A stretch of 64,000 nt of DNA from Paenibacillus sp. Soil766 (GCF_001428105.1 NZ_LMSJ01000034.1:337599-401598); one strand, 5' to 3'; positions 16,019 to 25,047 are shown, counted from the stretch's first letter. Made by a program: numbers and translations. The notes: generated from the letters alone by a model not told the origin.

Positions 16019-16759
16019 TCAATCTTCAATTAAATTCAATTTCGCAACGCGTTGCATAGCTCTCCATTGCCAGCCGGCAACCAATACGCTGATTTCAAAC
16101 AGGAGAATTAGCGGTACCGTGACCGATAAGTGTGAAATCATATCAGGCGGCGAGATGCACGAGCCGGTGATGGTGAGCGCGATATAGGCATATTTCCTGG
16201 ACATTTTCAGAATCTGAGGCGTTAAGAGCCCGATTTTCGTTAAAAACAGGAGAACCACAGGCAGCTCAAACGCGATCGCCATCGGAATGACAATTTGAAA
16301 CAAGAATGCAAAATATCGATCAATTCCATACGTCTCTACTGCGCCAATCGATTGATTCATTCGGATCATAAAGCGCATCATCATCGGGAATACGACCCAA
16401 TAACTGAAGGACACACCGATGATGAATAACGCAAAAGCGACTGGTATGTAAGGAAGCGCGTTCCTGGATTCGGTTTCAGTTAGACCTGGCTTCACGAACA
16501 CCCATGCTTGGTAGAGCACGACGGGCACCGTAAATAAAGAGGCGAACAGAAACGCACATTTCATATAAATCATTAGCCCATCTGTAAACGAAAATACATT
16601 CCACTTGATTTCTCCAATCAATGGTTGTGATTTCAAATACAGAAGGATATCGGACGAGAGGTACAAGCCCACACACAGCGTGACGATGAACCAGGCGAAT
16701 ACAATGAGCAATCGCTTGCGAACCTCTGTTAAATGTAAGATCCAATCTTCTTGCTCCAT
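16019..16759 (-). CDS. tatC: Twin-arginine translocase subunit TatC
   Basis: A 246-residue polytopic protein with six transmembrane helices, the receptor for twin-arginine signal peptides. The N-terminal HLTEVRKRLL motif, the FSFTDGLMIYMKCAF segment, the conserved PGLTETESR loop and the late TGSCISPPDMISH loop are all typical. AAAGGAGG precedes the ATG. It is third in the operon after the dehydrogenase gamma subunit and flavoprotein genes, which marks this pair as a dedicated translocase for the linked enzyme. Confidence 0.95.
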   Translation of the reverse strand: MEQEDWILHLTEVRKRLLIVFAWFIVTLCVGLYLSSDILLYLKSQPLIGEIKWNVFSFTDGLMIYMKCAFLFASLFTVPVVLYQAWVFVKPGLTETESRNALPYIPVAFALFIIGVSFSYWVVFPMMMRFMIRMNQSIGAVETYGIDRYFAFLFQIVIPMAIAFELPVVLLFLTKIGLLTPQILKMSRKYAYIALTITGSCISPPDMISHLSVTVPLILLFEISVLVAGWQWRAMQRVAKLNLIED

Positions 16760-16799
16760 ATCATTCCTCCTTTATCATGAGACACGTGGGCTACCCGCA

Positions 16800-18521
16800 T
16801 TAAACGACAATTCCACCTTGTTTCAAATATTTCGCAATGCCGTCCACGGCGCGGTAAGCTAGTGCGCCAACCGTACCTGTCGGATTGTAGCCACTGTTAT
16901 GAGCGAATGCGGATGCGCCTACGACGAACACATTTTCGGCATCCCACATTTGCAAATACGAGTTAACCGCAGAGGTGGAGGGATCTGCCCCCATAATGAC
17001 ACCGCCAGTATTGTGGGTCGATTGATACGGAACAATATTGTACGCTGCTAACGTATCCGAAGACCCGATGGTCGTTGGGTTCATTTCTTTCATAATTTCT
17101 GCCGCTTTACCAGAAACGAATTTGATCATTTGTCGATCCTGCTCTTCAAAATCGAAGGTGATCCGAGGCAGTGGCAAGCCATAGGCATCCTTATATGTCG
17201 GATCCAAATCCACATAGTGATGTTTCCATGGCAAGCTGCTGCCCTGCGGTGAAACCGACAGAACACTATTCGCATATTTCAGCGACTTCTGTTTGAAATC
17301 TTTCCCCCAACCAGGTGTACCTTTGGGAACGGAGTTTGTTGCAATTGGACGTTGGCCGGTTTGCGAAATCCGAATACCAGCGCCATGGATGAAATTCAGA
17401 TTCGTGTGGTCGAAATTATCGCCATTGAAATCAGGAATTTCCATGCCGAGGGAACCAGCCCCCGCGTACAAGTTGAACTGCTTTTCATCGAAAAAGCCTG
17501 TCGCACTCCCGCCGTTCGTTTGGTAGCAGTAATTTTTACCGATAACCCCCTTACCTGAGGCTGGATCGTAGGGTTTACCCAATTTGGATGTGAGCAAAAG
17601 TTTAATGTTGTTAAATACATAGCTGGCCATGATGACGACATCCGCCGGCTGCTCGAATTGCTCACCCGTAACGGTGTTCACATACACAACTCCGCTCGCT
17701 TTTTTGCCGTCATTCAGCACTTGAATTACGTTGGAGTATGAGCGCAGCTCGAAATTGCCGGATTTCTGTGCAACAGGGAGAGCGGTCACGATCACATCCG
17801 CTTTTGCCCCGTATTCGCAACCAAAACGTTCACAATAGCCACAATATTGGCAGGCTGCACGCGTAATGCCGTCAGGGTTCGTATATTGTTCCGACAAGTT
17901 TGCCGAAGGCATCATATAGGGATGGTAGCCGAGTTTTTTGGTTGCATCCTCGAACAATTTCAAAATTGGCGTTTTCACCATGGGTTTGGTCGGGAAAGGA
18001 GCAGAACGCTTGCCTACAAGTGGATTCTGCTCAGCTTCACCAGAAATACCAGCCAATTTCTCGAATTTATCGAAATAGGGCTCTAACGTGTCATAAGTGA
18101 TGCCCCAATCCTGAATTGTCATGCCTTCAGGAATTTTCTGCTTTCCATAACGTTCAACCGTTTTACTGTAAATCTCGAAGTCGTACGGGAGGAACCTAAG
18201 TGTTTGTCCATTCCAATGCACACTCGCACCGCCTAGACCTTCCCCAAGTAGGAAAGAGCCGTACTCCCGCATTGGTACAGCGGCCATTTTCTCCGTATTG
18301 CGGAAGGTGACGGTTTCTTTGGATAAATCCTGCATGAGATCATAACGAGAAGCGTAACGCAGTTCATCATGTACCATGTAGTAATCTGCTGTGCTACGCG
18401 GCTTTCCGCGCTCTAAGCCAACAACCTTGACACCTTGTTTCGTTAATTCTGCGGCGATAATTCCCCCGACCCATCCCATACCTACAATGACAACGGGGAC
18501 TTTCGGCATTTTAGTAGCCAT
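16800..18521 (-). CDS. GMC oxidoreductase, gluconate/polyol dehydrogenase large subunit
   Basis: A 573-residue FAD-dependent GMC-family dehydrogenase. The FAD motif is VVIVGMGWVGGIIAAELTKQ. A cysteine cluster, CQYCGYCERFGCEYG near residue 225, matches the Fe-S-type cysteines in membrane-bound gluconate, sorbitol and glucose dehydrogenases. Catalytic His and Asn lie in HNTGGVIMG and SGYNPTGTVG. It has no signal peptide of its own and would be exported folded as a complex with the neighbouring Tat-signal subunit. Electrons probably go to the cytochrome c lipoprotein encoded divergently. The sugar or polyol substrate is not determined by sequence alone. Confidence 0.9.
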   Translation of the reverse strand: MATKMPKVPVVIVGMGWVGGIIAAELTKQGVKVVGLERGKPRSTADYYMVHDELRYASRYDLMQDLSKETVTFRNTEKMAAVPMREYGSFLLGEGLGGASVHWNGQTLRFLPYDFEIYSKTVERYGKQKIPEGMTIQDWGITYDTLEPYFDKFEKLAGISGEAEQNPLVGKRSAPFPTKPMVKTPILKLFEDATKKLGYHPYMMPSANLSEQYTNPDGITRAACQYCGYCERFGCEYGAKADVIVTALPVAQKSGNFELRSYSNVIQVLNDGKKASGVVYVNTVTGEQFEQPADVVIMASYVFNNIKLLLTSKLGKPYDPASGKGVIGKNYCYQTNGGSATGFFDEKQFNLYAGAGSLGMEIPDFNGDNFDHTNLNFIHGAGIRISQTGQRPIATNSVPKGTPGWGKDFKQKSLKYANSVLSVSPQGSSLPWKHHYVDLDPTYKDAYGLPLPRITFDFEEQDRQMIKFVSGKAAEIMKEMNPTTIGSSDTLAAYNIVPYQSTHNTGGVIMGADPSTSAVNSYLQMWDAENVFVVGASAFAHNSGYNPTGTVGALAYRAVDGIAKYLKQGGIVV

Positions 18522-18553
18522 AAGTGTATTCCTTCCTTCGTGAGATATGGACC

Positions 18554-19333
18554 TTAATGAACGAAATGATCATGCAAGCTGCGAGGTTCCATGACGACGA
18601 ATTGATCTTTCTCAATCATGTTCGTGTATGTCATCTGGTTGCCTGGGTACTTACGCATTTTCCAGCCAGCCATATTCTTATTCCCGCCGTATAACGGATC
18701 GGAGTACACACCTTCCATAACGAGTACGCGAAATTGGTTGAAAAACGTTTTACCTGTTATCCCGTTTACGACGCTGATTTCACCTTTTTCCATGGAGGTT
18801 AGAATCGCATCTTGTTCCTCAGGTTTAATGTCCACAAAGCCTTTCGTGTACTTCGTTTTGGCCGTTTCTTCAAGGCTATGTAGTCCCATGGTAATGAGTT
18901 CATGGCGTAGAATGCTGAGGTAATCTCCTTGAGTGACTTCTCCTTTCACAAACGGACCCATCCGATAAGTGCGGGCATTCACCCCCCAGGGGCTTGCTAG
19001 CTGATGGTCAATGTAAAAAGCAACGCCAAGCTCTGCCGCTCCAGGTCCACTGTCGTCCTTAGGAAAGATACGCTCAGCTGCGGCTTCGGCGATTTGCAGT
19101 TGAGATTGATTGAAGAACATTGGTGCTTGATTGTAATCAGCCGTGACTTGTTGTGGTTTCGGGCTTATCGTAGGCGTTGGAGAGGTCTGGGTGGCATCTT
19201 TCTTAAACCCTCCAGATACTGCACTTCCGATAACGCCACCCACCACGACGCCACCTATGGCAGTTCCGGTGTATTTGAGAAAACGGCGACGTGAGTGATC
19301 GGGCGTATGTTGATGTGTGTTTTTGTCAGCCAA
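18554..19333 (-). CDS. Gluconate 2-dehydrogenase subunit 3 family protein with Tat signal
   Basis: A 259-residue exported gamma subunit. The twin-arginine signal is HSRRRFLKYTGTAIGG, followed by a hydrophobic VVVGGVIGSAV stretch. The mature part belongs to the gluconate 2-dehydrogenase subunit 3 family (AAERIFPKDDSGPGAAELGVAFYIDHQLASPWG). It escorts the leaderless GMC subunit through the Tat pore (established for the family). The start is a TTG at 19333, supported by GGAGG eight bases upstream; a nearby ATG is out of frame. It is first in the operon, 32 bases before the GMC gene, and divergent from the cytochrome gene with a 175-base gap. Confidence 0.92.
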   Translation of the reverse strand: MADKNTHQHTPDHSRRRFLKYTGTAIGGVVVGGVIGSAVSGGFKKDATQTSPTPTISPKPQQVTADYNQAPMFFNQSQLQIAEAAAERIFPKDDSGPGAAELGVAFYIDHQLASPWGVNARTYRMGPFVKGEVTQGDYLSILRHELITMGLHSLEETAKTKYTKGFVDIKPEEQDAILTSMEKGEISVVNGITGKTFFNQFRVLVMEGVYSDPLYGGNKNMAGWKMRKYPGNQMTYTNMIEKDQFVVMEPRSLHDHFVH

Positions 19334-19508
19334 TTGTCATACCTCCATGGAATTATATGTACTTCTGGGTAGTTATGGATATGTTGATCTGTTAACGTAT
19401 TTCCTATGCATGACTTGCATGAAAATATGGAAATGGGGGCAATGTAGAGGTAGGTTTTCGATTTCTATACATGGTTATGAATCTAGGAATGTGAGGAGAA
19501 GCATACGC

Positions 19509-19871
19509 ATGAACAGAAAGATAGTAGTCCTCACTCTTTTACTTGCTGGAGCTTTATCGGCCTGTGGAAAGAGTGAAACCACACCTAGTCCAAGTGCAGG
19601 CACAACAACAGCGCCAACTGCATCAGCAAGTACCGGAACAACAACCAAAGCTGATGCGCAGACGGTGTTTAAGGCCAATTGTGTCAGTTGTCATGGCGCC
19701 AATTTGGAGGGCTTAGTCGGGCCCAATCTTCAGAAGGTTGGCGGAAAGCACTCAAAGGAACAGCTCACCGCGCTTATTACGAACGGGAAGGGTGCAATGC
19801 CTGGTTTTAAAGGAAAGCTATCCGATGATGAAATTAGTTCGTTATCTACATGGCTTGCAGACAAAAAATAG
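19509..19871 (+). CDS. Cytochrome c lipoprotein, electron acceptor of the dehydrogenase
   Basis: A 120-residue membrane-anchored monohaem cytochrome. A lipoprotein signal ends at LAGALSACG (lipidated Cys near residue 20). A Ser/Thr/Ala-rich linker of about 30 residues follows, then the haem site CVSCHG and the axial Met in GKGAMPGFKG. It sits outside the membrane and would accept electrons from the Tat-exported flavoprotein, passing them to the oxidase. The ATG at 19509 has GAGGAGAA eight bases upstream. It is divergent from the dehydrogenase operon and ends in a terminator. Confidence 0.92.
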   Translation: MNRKIVVLTLLLAGALSACGKSETTPSPSAGTTTAPTASASTGTTTKADAQTVFKANCVSCHGANLEGLVGPNLQKVGGKHSKEQLTALITNGKGAMPGFKGKLSDDEISSLSTWLADKK

Positions 19872-19881
19872 TCAGCAATGA

Positions 19882-19921
19882 ACCCGCCATTCGATGAAAA
19901 TCGGTTAGGCGGGATTTTTTT
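19882..19921 (+). terminator. Rho-independent terminator
   Basis: CCCGCC at 19883-19888 pairs with GGCGGG at 19908-19913, followed by a seven-T run. It ends the cytochrome gene. Confidence 0.8.
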
Positions 19922-20037
19922 GGAGTATAAACGAACATTCACTTCGTTCTTAAATAGGCATAGTATAGTTATGTAATTGGCAAAATACAGGAAAAAGGTG
20001 CTTCCTTTACTCATCATGCAACAGGGAGATGAACCAA

Positions 20038-20637
20038 ATGAAGGGCAAAGATCGGTGGAATGATCTATTTGAGCTGGCGATGTATGTTTTGGCAGGAGGT
20101 TGCTTTGTTTACTTTCTCGTGAAGGGTAACGGGGCGAAAATGTTTCAAGCGGTGCTCATTGTGGCCGTACTCCAGCTCATTCGACTCGTTGTCAAATGGA
20201 CGAAGACGACGATGTTTACATCGCTGCGTTTCTGTGTGCTGATGTTTATTTTTGTCACGATGTTCCTCGCGAACGAATTCGGCTACTATGGTGTCATCCC
20301 ATATTTGGATAAAATCGAGCATCTGTTCTCTGGCGTAATTCTATGTTTCATTGGTTTATTAGTTTATAGTAAAGCGGCTGATCCGCAAGAAGGGGCTGGT
20401 TCATCTACATCGAACATCGCGGTGTGGCTATGCTTATTCTTTTCCATCGCGATGGCGGGAGTTTGGGAGATATATGAGTTCGCGACGGATCACCTCTTCG
20501 GGCTGAATTCTCAGAATGGAAGCCTGCTTGATACGATGACAGACATTATTTGCGGAACATCAGGGGCGATTCTGACGGCTTGTTATTTGGCATTAAGGGC
20601 GAAGAAACGGGCTCTTCCTATGGTGGATATCAGATAA
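20038..20637 (+). CDS. Polytopic membrane protein, DUF2238/YjdF-like
   Basis: A 199-residue protein with about six transmembrane segments. Signature residues are YLDKIEHLFSGV, then AGVWEIYEFATDHLFGLNSQNG and LLDTMTDIICGTSGA, the charged intramembrane motifs of the DUF2238 (YjdF) family of unknown function. The ATG at 20038 has AGGGAG nine bases upstream and is preferred to the ATG at 20029. No functional link to neighbours is visible. Confidence 0.7.
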   Translation: MKGKDRWNDLFELAMYVLAGGCFVYFLVKGNGAKMFQAVLIVAVLQLIRLVVKWTKTTMFTSLRFCVLMFIFVTMFLANEFGYYGVIPYLDKIEHLFSGVILCFIGLLVYSKAADPQEGAGSSTSNIAVWLCLFFSIAMAGVWEIYEFATDHLFGLNSQNGSLLDTMTDIICGTSGAILTACYLALRAKKRALPMVDIR

Positions 20638-20712
20638 TAAAGGCAAACCATGCCTTGTCATTTCTCAATGATTGTGGCACTATTAGCACTATTGAATGGA
20701 GGAATTGACAAC

Positions 20713-21057
20713 ATGGAAGAGTTGCCTAACTGCCCGAAATGCCAATCTGCCTATACGTATGAAGATGGAAGTTTACTGGTGTGCCCGGAGTGCGCGCATG
20801 AGTGGTCAACATCTTTAAGCGAGGATGAGAACGGCGATGATGTGAAAGTGGTCAAAGATGCGAACGGTAATGTGCTGCAAGATGGTGATTCTGTTACGGT
20901 CATCAAAGATTTGAAAGTCAAAGGGACTTCATCCGTTATCAAAATTGGCACTAAAGTGAAGAACATACGCTTAGTCGAAGGCGATCATGATATTGATTGT
21001 AAAATCGATGATTTCGGGGCGATGAAGTTAAAGTCTGAATTTGTTAAAAAGATTTAA
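20713..21057 (+). CDS. Zinc-ribbon protein, PhnA/YjdM family
   Basis: A 114-residue soluble protein. An N-terminal zinc ribbon (CPKC then CPEC) is followed by the conserved EWS-ED, VVKDANGNVLQDGDSVTVIKDLKVKG and IDDFGAMKLKSEFVKK blocks of the PhnA/YjdM family. Despite the PhnA name, members are not established phosphonate hydrolases. The ATG at 20713 has GGAGG ten bases upstream; 21 codons of open frame before it are rejected. A terminator follows. Confidence 0.9.
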   Translation: MEELPNCPKCQSAYTYEDGSLLVCPECAHEWSTSLSEDENGDDVKVVKDANGNVLQDGDSVTVIKDLKVKGTSSVIKIGTKVKNIRLVEGDHDIDCKIDDFGAMKLKSEFVKKI

Positions 21058-21062
21058 GTGAG

Positions 21063-21088
21063 GATCCGTGCGACGCACGGGTCTTTTT
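21063..21088 (+). terminator. Rho-independent terminator
   Basis: GATCCGTGC at 21063-21071 pairs with GCACGGGTC at 21075-21083 over a three-base loop, followed by five T. Confidence 0.85.
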
Positions 21089-21173
21089 CTGTTATAGAGG
21101 ATATTTTAACTTCGTGTGACTCATCCTACATGTAGAAGAAAGGAAAAGGGTGATCGACAAAGGAGGGGATCCG

Positions 21174-21284
21174 TTGCAATTATTTCACTTTAGTTACATT
21201 CTCTTGTTTAGCGCTGTGCTCGCGGCAGGAACGATCGGAGTCGCTTGGTTTGTATTTCATAAGCGAAAAAGGAAAGCTCGCTAA
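21174..21284 (+). CDS. 36-residue single-helix membrane peptide
   Basis: A short frame with a strong ribosome site (AAAGGAGGGG) and a TTG start. The peptide has one hydrophobic helix of about 20 residues (FSYILLFSAVLAAGTIGVAW) and a very basic tail, HKRKRKAR, predicting N-out, C-in topology. It stands alone between two terminators. Small membrane peptides of this shape often regulate larger membrane proteins, but no partner is apparent. No family is recognised. Confidence 0.55.
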   Translation: MQLFHFSYILLFSAVLAAGTIGVAWFVFHKRKRKAR

Positions 21285-21303
21285 AATTAATAATTTGATA
21301 GTT

Positions 21304-21338
21304 GCCCGCTAGTGCTGATGAAGCTCTTGCGGGCTTTT
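21304..21338 (+). terminator. Rho-independent terminator
   Basis: GCCCGC at 21304-21309 pairs with GCGGGC at 21329-21334, followed by four T. It ends the small-peptide transcript. Confidence 0.75.
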
Positions 21339-21420
21339 ATTGATTGAATTGATTGTTCCATCTCAAGCATAAAAAGGGAATAGGACAGCTTTAACGAATA
21401 CCTTAGTTATGGAGGGGATA

Positions 21421-21855
21421 ATGGTGAAGCTATACGAACGATCATTAACGTCTCAGATGGTAGTCGCTGCTTTGTTTATTTTCATATGTGTGATCCAACT
21501 TATTGTCAATATTAGTGCCAATCTACCTGTTGGTTTTGTAGTTGTTTTCAGTGTTTGTCTTGGTGGTTTTCTCATCCTAGCGCTCATTATTTGCATAGAT
21601 CTCGTCCAAAATGACGCAGAGAAACTAAAGGCTAAAGTAGAATTTATCGAAGAATTCCGGATTCATATTCGAAAACCGAATGGGAAATTATTGAAAGTGC
21701 GTGTAAAAGCCGAAGAATATAAACACTTTCATATCGATCAAACAGTCGAATTACTTGTGGCCAAACGGACTAGTGCTTTGCTCACAATCCATAGTTTAGT
21801 TGATGAACTTGAAGAAGGCTCTAGAGCGGACATGATCAAAACGGAGGACTTATGA
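21421..21855 (+). CDS. Membrane protein of unknown function, two N-terminal helices
   Basis: A 144-residue protein with two transmembrane segments (residues about 12-32 and 37-60) and a soluble C-terminal half that reads like a small beta-barrel domain (RIHIRKPNGKLLKVRVKAEEY). No family is recognised. GGAGGGG lies just before the ATG at 21421. Its last four bases overlap the start of the glycerophosphodiesterase gene, so the two are translationally coupled and may act together at the membrane. Confidence 0.6.
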   Translation: MVKLYERSLTSQMVVAALFIFICVIQLIVNISANLPVGFVVVFSVCLGGFLILALIICIDLVQNDAEKLKAKVEFIEEFRIHIRKPNGKLLKVRVKAEEYKHFHIDQTVELLVAKRTSALLTIHSLVDELEEGSRADMIKTEDL

Positions 21856-22835
21856 AACGATCAAGAAAACTTTTCACAAGAAAACTAGTCTGGGCTTTGC
21901 TTGTTCTCATTGTTTTTATCTATATGAATAACACCTCATTGCTTGCCAAAGAACGGCGTAGTGATCCATTTCTCATGGCCCATCGAGGTCTGGCGCAAAC
22001 GTTCCACACTGAGAATTTGGAGAACGATACCTGTACAGCGGAACGAATCTTTGAACCGGAACATCCATATCTGGAGAATACAATCCCTTCCATGCAAGCT
22101 GCATTTGACGCAGGTGCCGATGAGGTTGAACTCGATATTCATATAACCAAAGATGAGCAATTTGCCGTATTTCATGATTGGACCCTAGACTGTCGGACGA
22201 ATGTCAAAGGGCAGTCAAAGGACTACACAATGGCTGAATTAAAAAAGGTAGATATTGGCTACGGCTACACGGCTGACAATGGGAAGTCCTACCCTTTTCG
22301 AGGGAAAGGCATTGGATTAATGCCCTCTTTACATGAAGTTCTCACGCAGTTTTCGGACAAATTGCTCCTCATTCATATTAAAACAAATGATCCCAACGAG
22401 GGCAACTTATTGGTAGAGATACTAGCAAAGCTCTCACCGGAACGGAGGGGCCAATTGACCATATATGGCGGGAATTTACCCGTATCAATTGTGAAAGAAA
22501 AGCTGCCAGATATGCGCGTCATTTCTGTTGATTCGATGAAAAGCTGCCTGCTCCCGTACCTCGCTTATGGATGGACAGGCATTATACCTGCTGCATGTGA
22601 ACATATACAGATTCATATTCCGGACAAATTGGCTCCGCTGTTGTGGGGATGGCCGAACAAATTTTTAAATCGAATGGATAAAGTGGATACCAGAGTAATT
22701 GTTGTTGGTGGAAATGGCTCGGAGTTTTCAACTGGGTTTGATACGCCGCAGGATTTGGAGCGGCTTCCGGCATCATATTCAGGTGGCATATGGACGAATC
22801 GGATTGACCGCATTGCCCCCCTATATAAGCAATAG
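21852..22835 (+). CDS. Membrane-anchored glycerophosphodiester phosphodiesterase
   Basis: A 327-residue enzyme hydrolysing glycerophosphodiesters to glycerol 3-phosphate and an alcohol. After an N-terminal helix (residues 12-30) comes the TIM-barrel: MAHRG with the catalytic His, ENTIPSMQAAFDAGADEVELDIHITKD with the metal-binding Glu and Asp, and FAVFHDWTLD with the second His. The insertion between AHRG and ENTIPS is longer than in standard GlpQ. The active site should face outside the cell. It is coupled to the upstream membrane gene and ends at a strong terminator. Confidence 0.88.
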   Translation: MKRSRKLFTRKLVWALLVLIVFIYMNNTSLLAKERRSDPFLMAHRGLAQTFHTENLENDTCTAERIFEPEHPYLENTIPSMQAAFDAGADEVELDIHITKDEQFAVFHDWTLDCRTNVKGQSKDYTMAELKKVDIGYGYTADNGKSYPFRGKGIGLMPSLHEVLTQFSDKLLLIHIKTNDPNEGNLLVEILAKLSPERRGQLTIYGGNLPVSIVKEKLPDMRVISVDSMKSCLLPYLAYGWTGIIPAACEHIQIHIPDKLAPLLWGWPNKFLNRMDKVDTRVIVVGGNGSEFSTGFDTPQDLERLPASYSGGIWTNRIDRIAPLYKQ

Positions 22836-22888
22836 AAAGAAGGCACCTGCAAGTAGATACATCTACTTGTAGGCGGCCTTCTTTTCTT
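22836..22888. terminator. Bidirectional terminator between convergent genes
   Basis: A long stem (AAGAAGGC with GGCCTTCTT outside; GCAAGTAGAT with ATCTACTTGT inside) is flanked by pyrimidine runs on both strands. It serves the phosphodiesterase and the convergent NTPase gene. Confidence 0.8.
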
Positions 22889-22906
22889 TGTCCCATTAAT
22901 CATATG

Positions 22907-23437
22907 TTACTTATACAATGCGGAATGAAAAGGAGTCAGCGCTGCAATGACCGCATCCCGAAAAACATCGCTTCGGGTAATTCGACCATTCGTAAATAAG
23001 CCATAAGCACCTTCTTTGTGATTGCTTCCGACTGTGCTGCCCAGTTCATCTATGATGTGGCGCAACTCAGTTCCGCCTTGTAATAATCTCTCGCCAATTT
23101 CATGAGGGATTGGGAAATAAAGCCCTTTGCCAACGTAAAGCTGTTTCCCGTCCCAAGCTGCACAAACAGAGAAGAGATACCATTGCTGCGTATGGATGCT
23201 GTCATAAGTGAGCCCGCCTTCGAGTCCGAGACCGAAATCTGCATCCGGAACTGCTATAAGTACATTTTTGGCACGCGTGATCGCTCCAAGAATGGTTTCA
23301 TCTTCTGTCAAAGGCTGGTCAGATACACCGGAAGGAACAGCATGACAAATCGGCTCCACGCCAGTAGCAGACACCACGGCATCTCGCTTGGCATGATTAT
23401 TCGTGCCTAATGCAATCCGTACTTCTGTTTTAAACAT
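22907..23437 (-). CDS. Inosine/xanthosine triphosphatase, YjjX/DUF84 family
   Basis: A 176-residue house-cleaning NTPase that removes non-canonical purine nucleotides. Family signatures are ALGTNNHAKRDAV at the N-terminus, SGVSDQPLTEDETILGAITRA, ADFGLGLEGGL and GAYGLFTNGRITRSDVF. The length is normal for the family. It is a single gene on the minus strand with GGAGTGAT before the ATG. Confident in family, less in exact substrate. Confidence 0.88.
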   Translation of the reverse strand: MFKTEVRIALGTNNHAKRDAVVSATGVEPICHAVPSGVSDQPLTEDETILGAITRAKNVLIAVPDADFGLGLEGGLTYDSIHTQQWYLFSVCAAWDGKQLYVGKGLYFPIPHEIGERLLQGGTELRHIIDELGSTVGSNHKEGAYGLFTNGRITRSDVFRDAVIAALTPFHSALYK

Positions 23438-23694
23438 ATGTCATCACTCCTTACTTTTCTATAGGGATAACGGAAACAATAAGATCTAGTATACCATGAT
23501 TTCTATACTAACAAGTTGGATGGCTCTTCGTGCTTTATCAAATTAGTATTAAATGAAGGATATTTTGGGCATATTTGTTAAATATACATCTTGATGAAAG
23601 CGACAATGGTTGCTACATGCATGGGAAATATGTCAAAGATGAAACAGCATTGGATTGATCAAAAAAACCATTCGATAAGGAGAATCAATCGAAC

Positions 23695-24492
23695 TTGAGC
23701 TCTTTCCAAGACCAGTCCCCACGGAGACCGCAAGCTTTATTAAGCCAGGACGGATTAAGTAGTCTGCGCTGGCAGGATCCGAAGATTATAGCGTGGTGGT
23801 CAGCATCCTTCCCAGGATTCGGTCATTTCTTACTTCATCAATTTATTCGCGGATTTTTGCTGTCAGCATGGGAAGTGGCCATCAATACATTTGCAAGAAT
23901 CAATGAAGCGATCTACTACTCTTTCACGGGGCAATTTGAATTAGCTAAGCAAGTCGTCGAACCCAGATGGGCATTTGCCTACGCCATCGTATACCTATTC
24001 GCGATATGGGATAGTTATATCAAAGCGAGCGATGCGAATAAGCAGTACCATCTAGCGAAATTGGAAGGTGCGAGGGTGGTGTCTAATCTACTTAAGCCTT
24101 GGACGATTACGAATATTAGTTTTAAAAGACCTAGTGCTGCTATGGTCTGTTCCTTTATTTTCCCTGGACTCGGCCAACTGTACAATAACCGTATCGCATT
24201 AGGATTCTATGGGGTATTCTGGTGGTTTATTTATATGACCATGTCGCGATCACATGAAGCCATCCTCTATCTGATGATTGGTAAATTGTCCAAATCGACA
24301 GCACTACTAAGCCCACATTGGCTTTTATTTATGCCATCTGTACTCGGTGGCGCTATGTATGACGCCTATATGACAGCGCAAGATCATAATCGGCTTTTTA
24401 AAATCGAGCAGAAGCAATATTTCGCTGAAAAGTATCCACATTTCCCATTACGTCTGTTTGAAAAGGAGAATGACCCGTATGTTGATCATTAG
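23695..24492 (+). CDS. Duplicated TM2-like membrane protein
   Basis: A 265-residue membrane protein made of two similar halves. WWSASFPGFGHFLLHQFIRGFLL near residue 35 and CSFIFPGLGQLYNNRIALGFYG near residue 155 are two copies of the PGxGQxYxxxxxxG motif of TM2-type proteins, each followed by hydrophobic segments. The start is a TTG with AAGGAGA upstream. Its end overlaps the next gene by 14 bases. Function unknown; the internal duplication is seen directly. Confidence 0.65.
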   Translation: MSSFQDQSPRRPQALLSQDGLSSLRWQDPKIIAWWSASFPGFGHFLLHQFIRGFLLSAWEVAINTFARINEAIYYSFTGQFELAKQVVEPRWAFAYAIVYLFAIWDSYIKASDANKQYHLAKLEGARVVSNLLKPWTITNISFKRPSAAMVCSFIFPGLGQLYNNRIALGFYGVFWWFIYMTMSRSHEAILYLMIGKLSKSTALLSPHWLLFMPSVLGGAMYDAYMTAQDHNRLFKIEQKQYFAEKYPHFPLRLFEKENDPYVDH

Positions 24493-24934
24493 TACTTTTG
24501 AGCACTCAATAGAAGTGGAGGAAGCACTAGCTGTATTGGAACAGATGGGTCTACCTCGCAATGAAATCATGACCGTAATGATGGATAATTATATGGAAAT
24601 ATCAGATCATAATTACAACTCGAATCCGAATAAAAAATCGCTGGCGTTTGAGGTAGGTATGGCGACATCTACCGGTTTAACGGTGATTGGAGTTAGTTTG
24701 GGCTTCATACTATATTGGGGGCCTATTATTTGGGGAATCATTTTCGCAATTTGCGGATTTATTACAGGGTATTGTACGACGCGAGTATTACAAATCAAGG
24801 TATTTAAACACGTCATTCGAAAAAAGGAAAGATTACCGGAGCTGGCTGTTATTATCCAATGTCATGAGGAACGATGTCAAGAAGTACAGCATGTGTTGTG
24901 GGAATACCAAGCGCTATCTGTAGGCAAGTTTTAA
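24479..24934 (+). CDS. Membrane protein of unknown function
   Basis: A 151-residue protein with a soluble N-terminal ferredoxin-like region (LIISTFEHSIEVEEALAVLEQMGLP), two closely spaced helices (TGLTVIGVSLGFILYWG and IIWGIIFAICGFITGYC) and a cytoplasmic tail. The N-terminus resembles general stress YflT-like modules, but this is weak. AAAAGGAG lies ten bases before the ATG inside the preceding gene, so the pair is coupled. Confidence 0.6.
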   Translation: MLIISTFEHSIEVEEALAVLEQMGLPRNEIMTVMMDNYMEISDHNYNSNPNKKSLAFEVGMATSTGLTVIGVSLGFILYWGPIIWGIIFAICGFITGYCTTRVLQIKVFKHVIRKKERLPELAVIIQCHEERCQEVQHVLWEYQALSVGKF

Positions 24935-24953
24935 AATAGGAACATACGATGAC

Positions 24954-24977
24954 AAGCTTGAGATTTCAAGTTTTTTT
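24954..24977 (+). terminator. Rho-independent terminator
   Basis: AAGCTTGA at 24954-24961 pairs with TCAAGTTT at 24966-24973 (one G-U), with a seven-T run. It ends the two-gene membrane-protein operon. Confidence 0.75.
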
Positions 24978-25047
24978 GCTGAATTGCACAACATTTCCAG
25001 TTTTTCTAACGTCAAATAAGTAGATGAACGGTTAGGGGGACTTGAAG

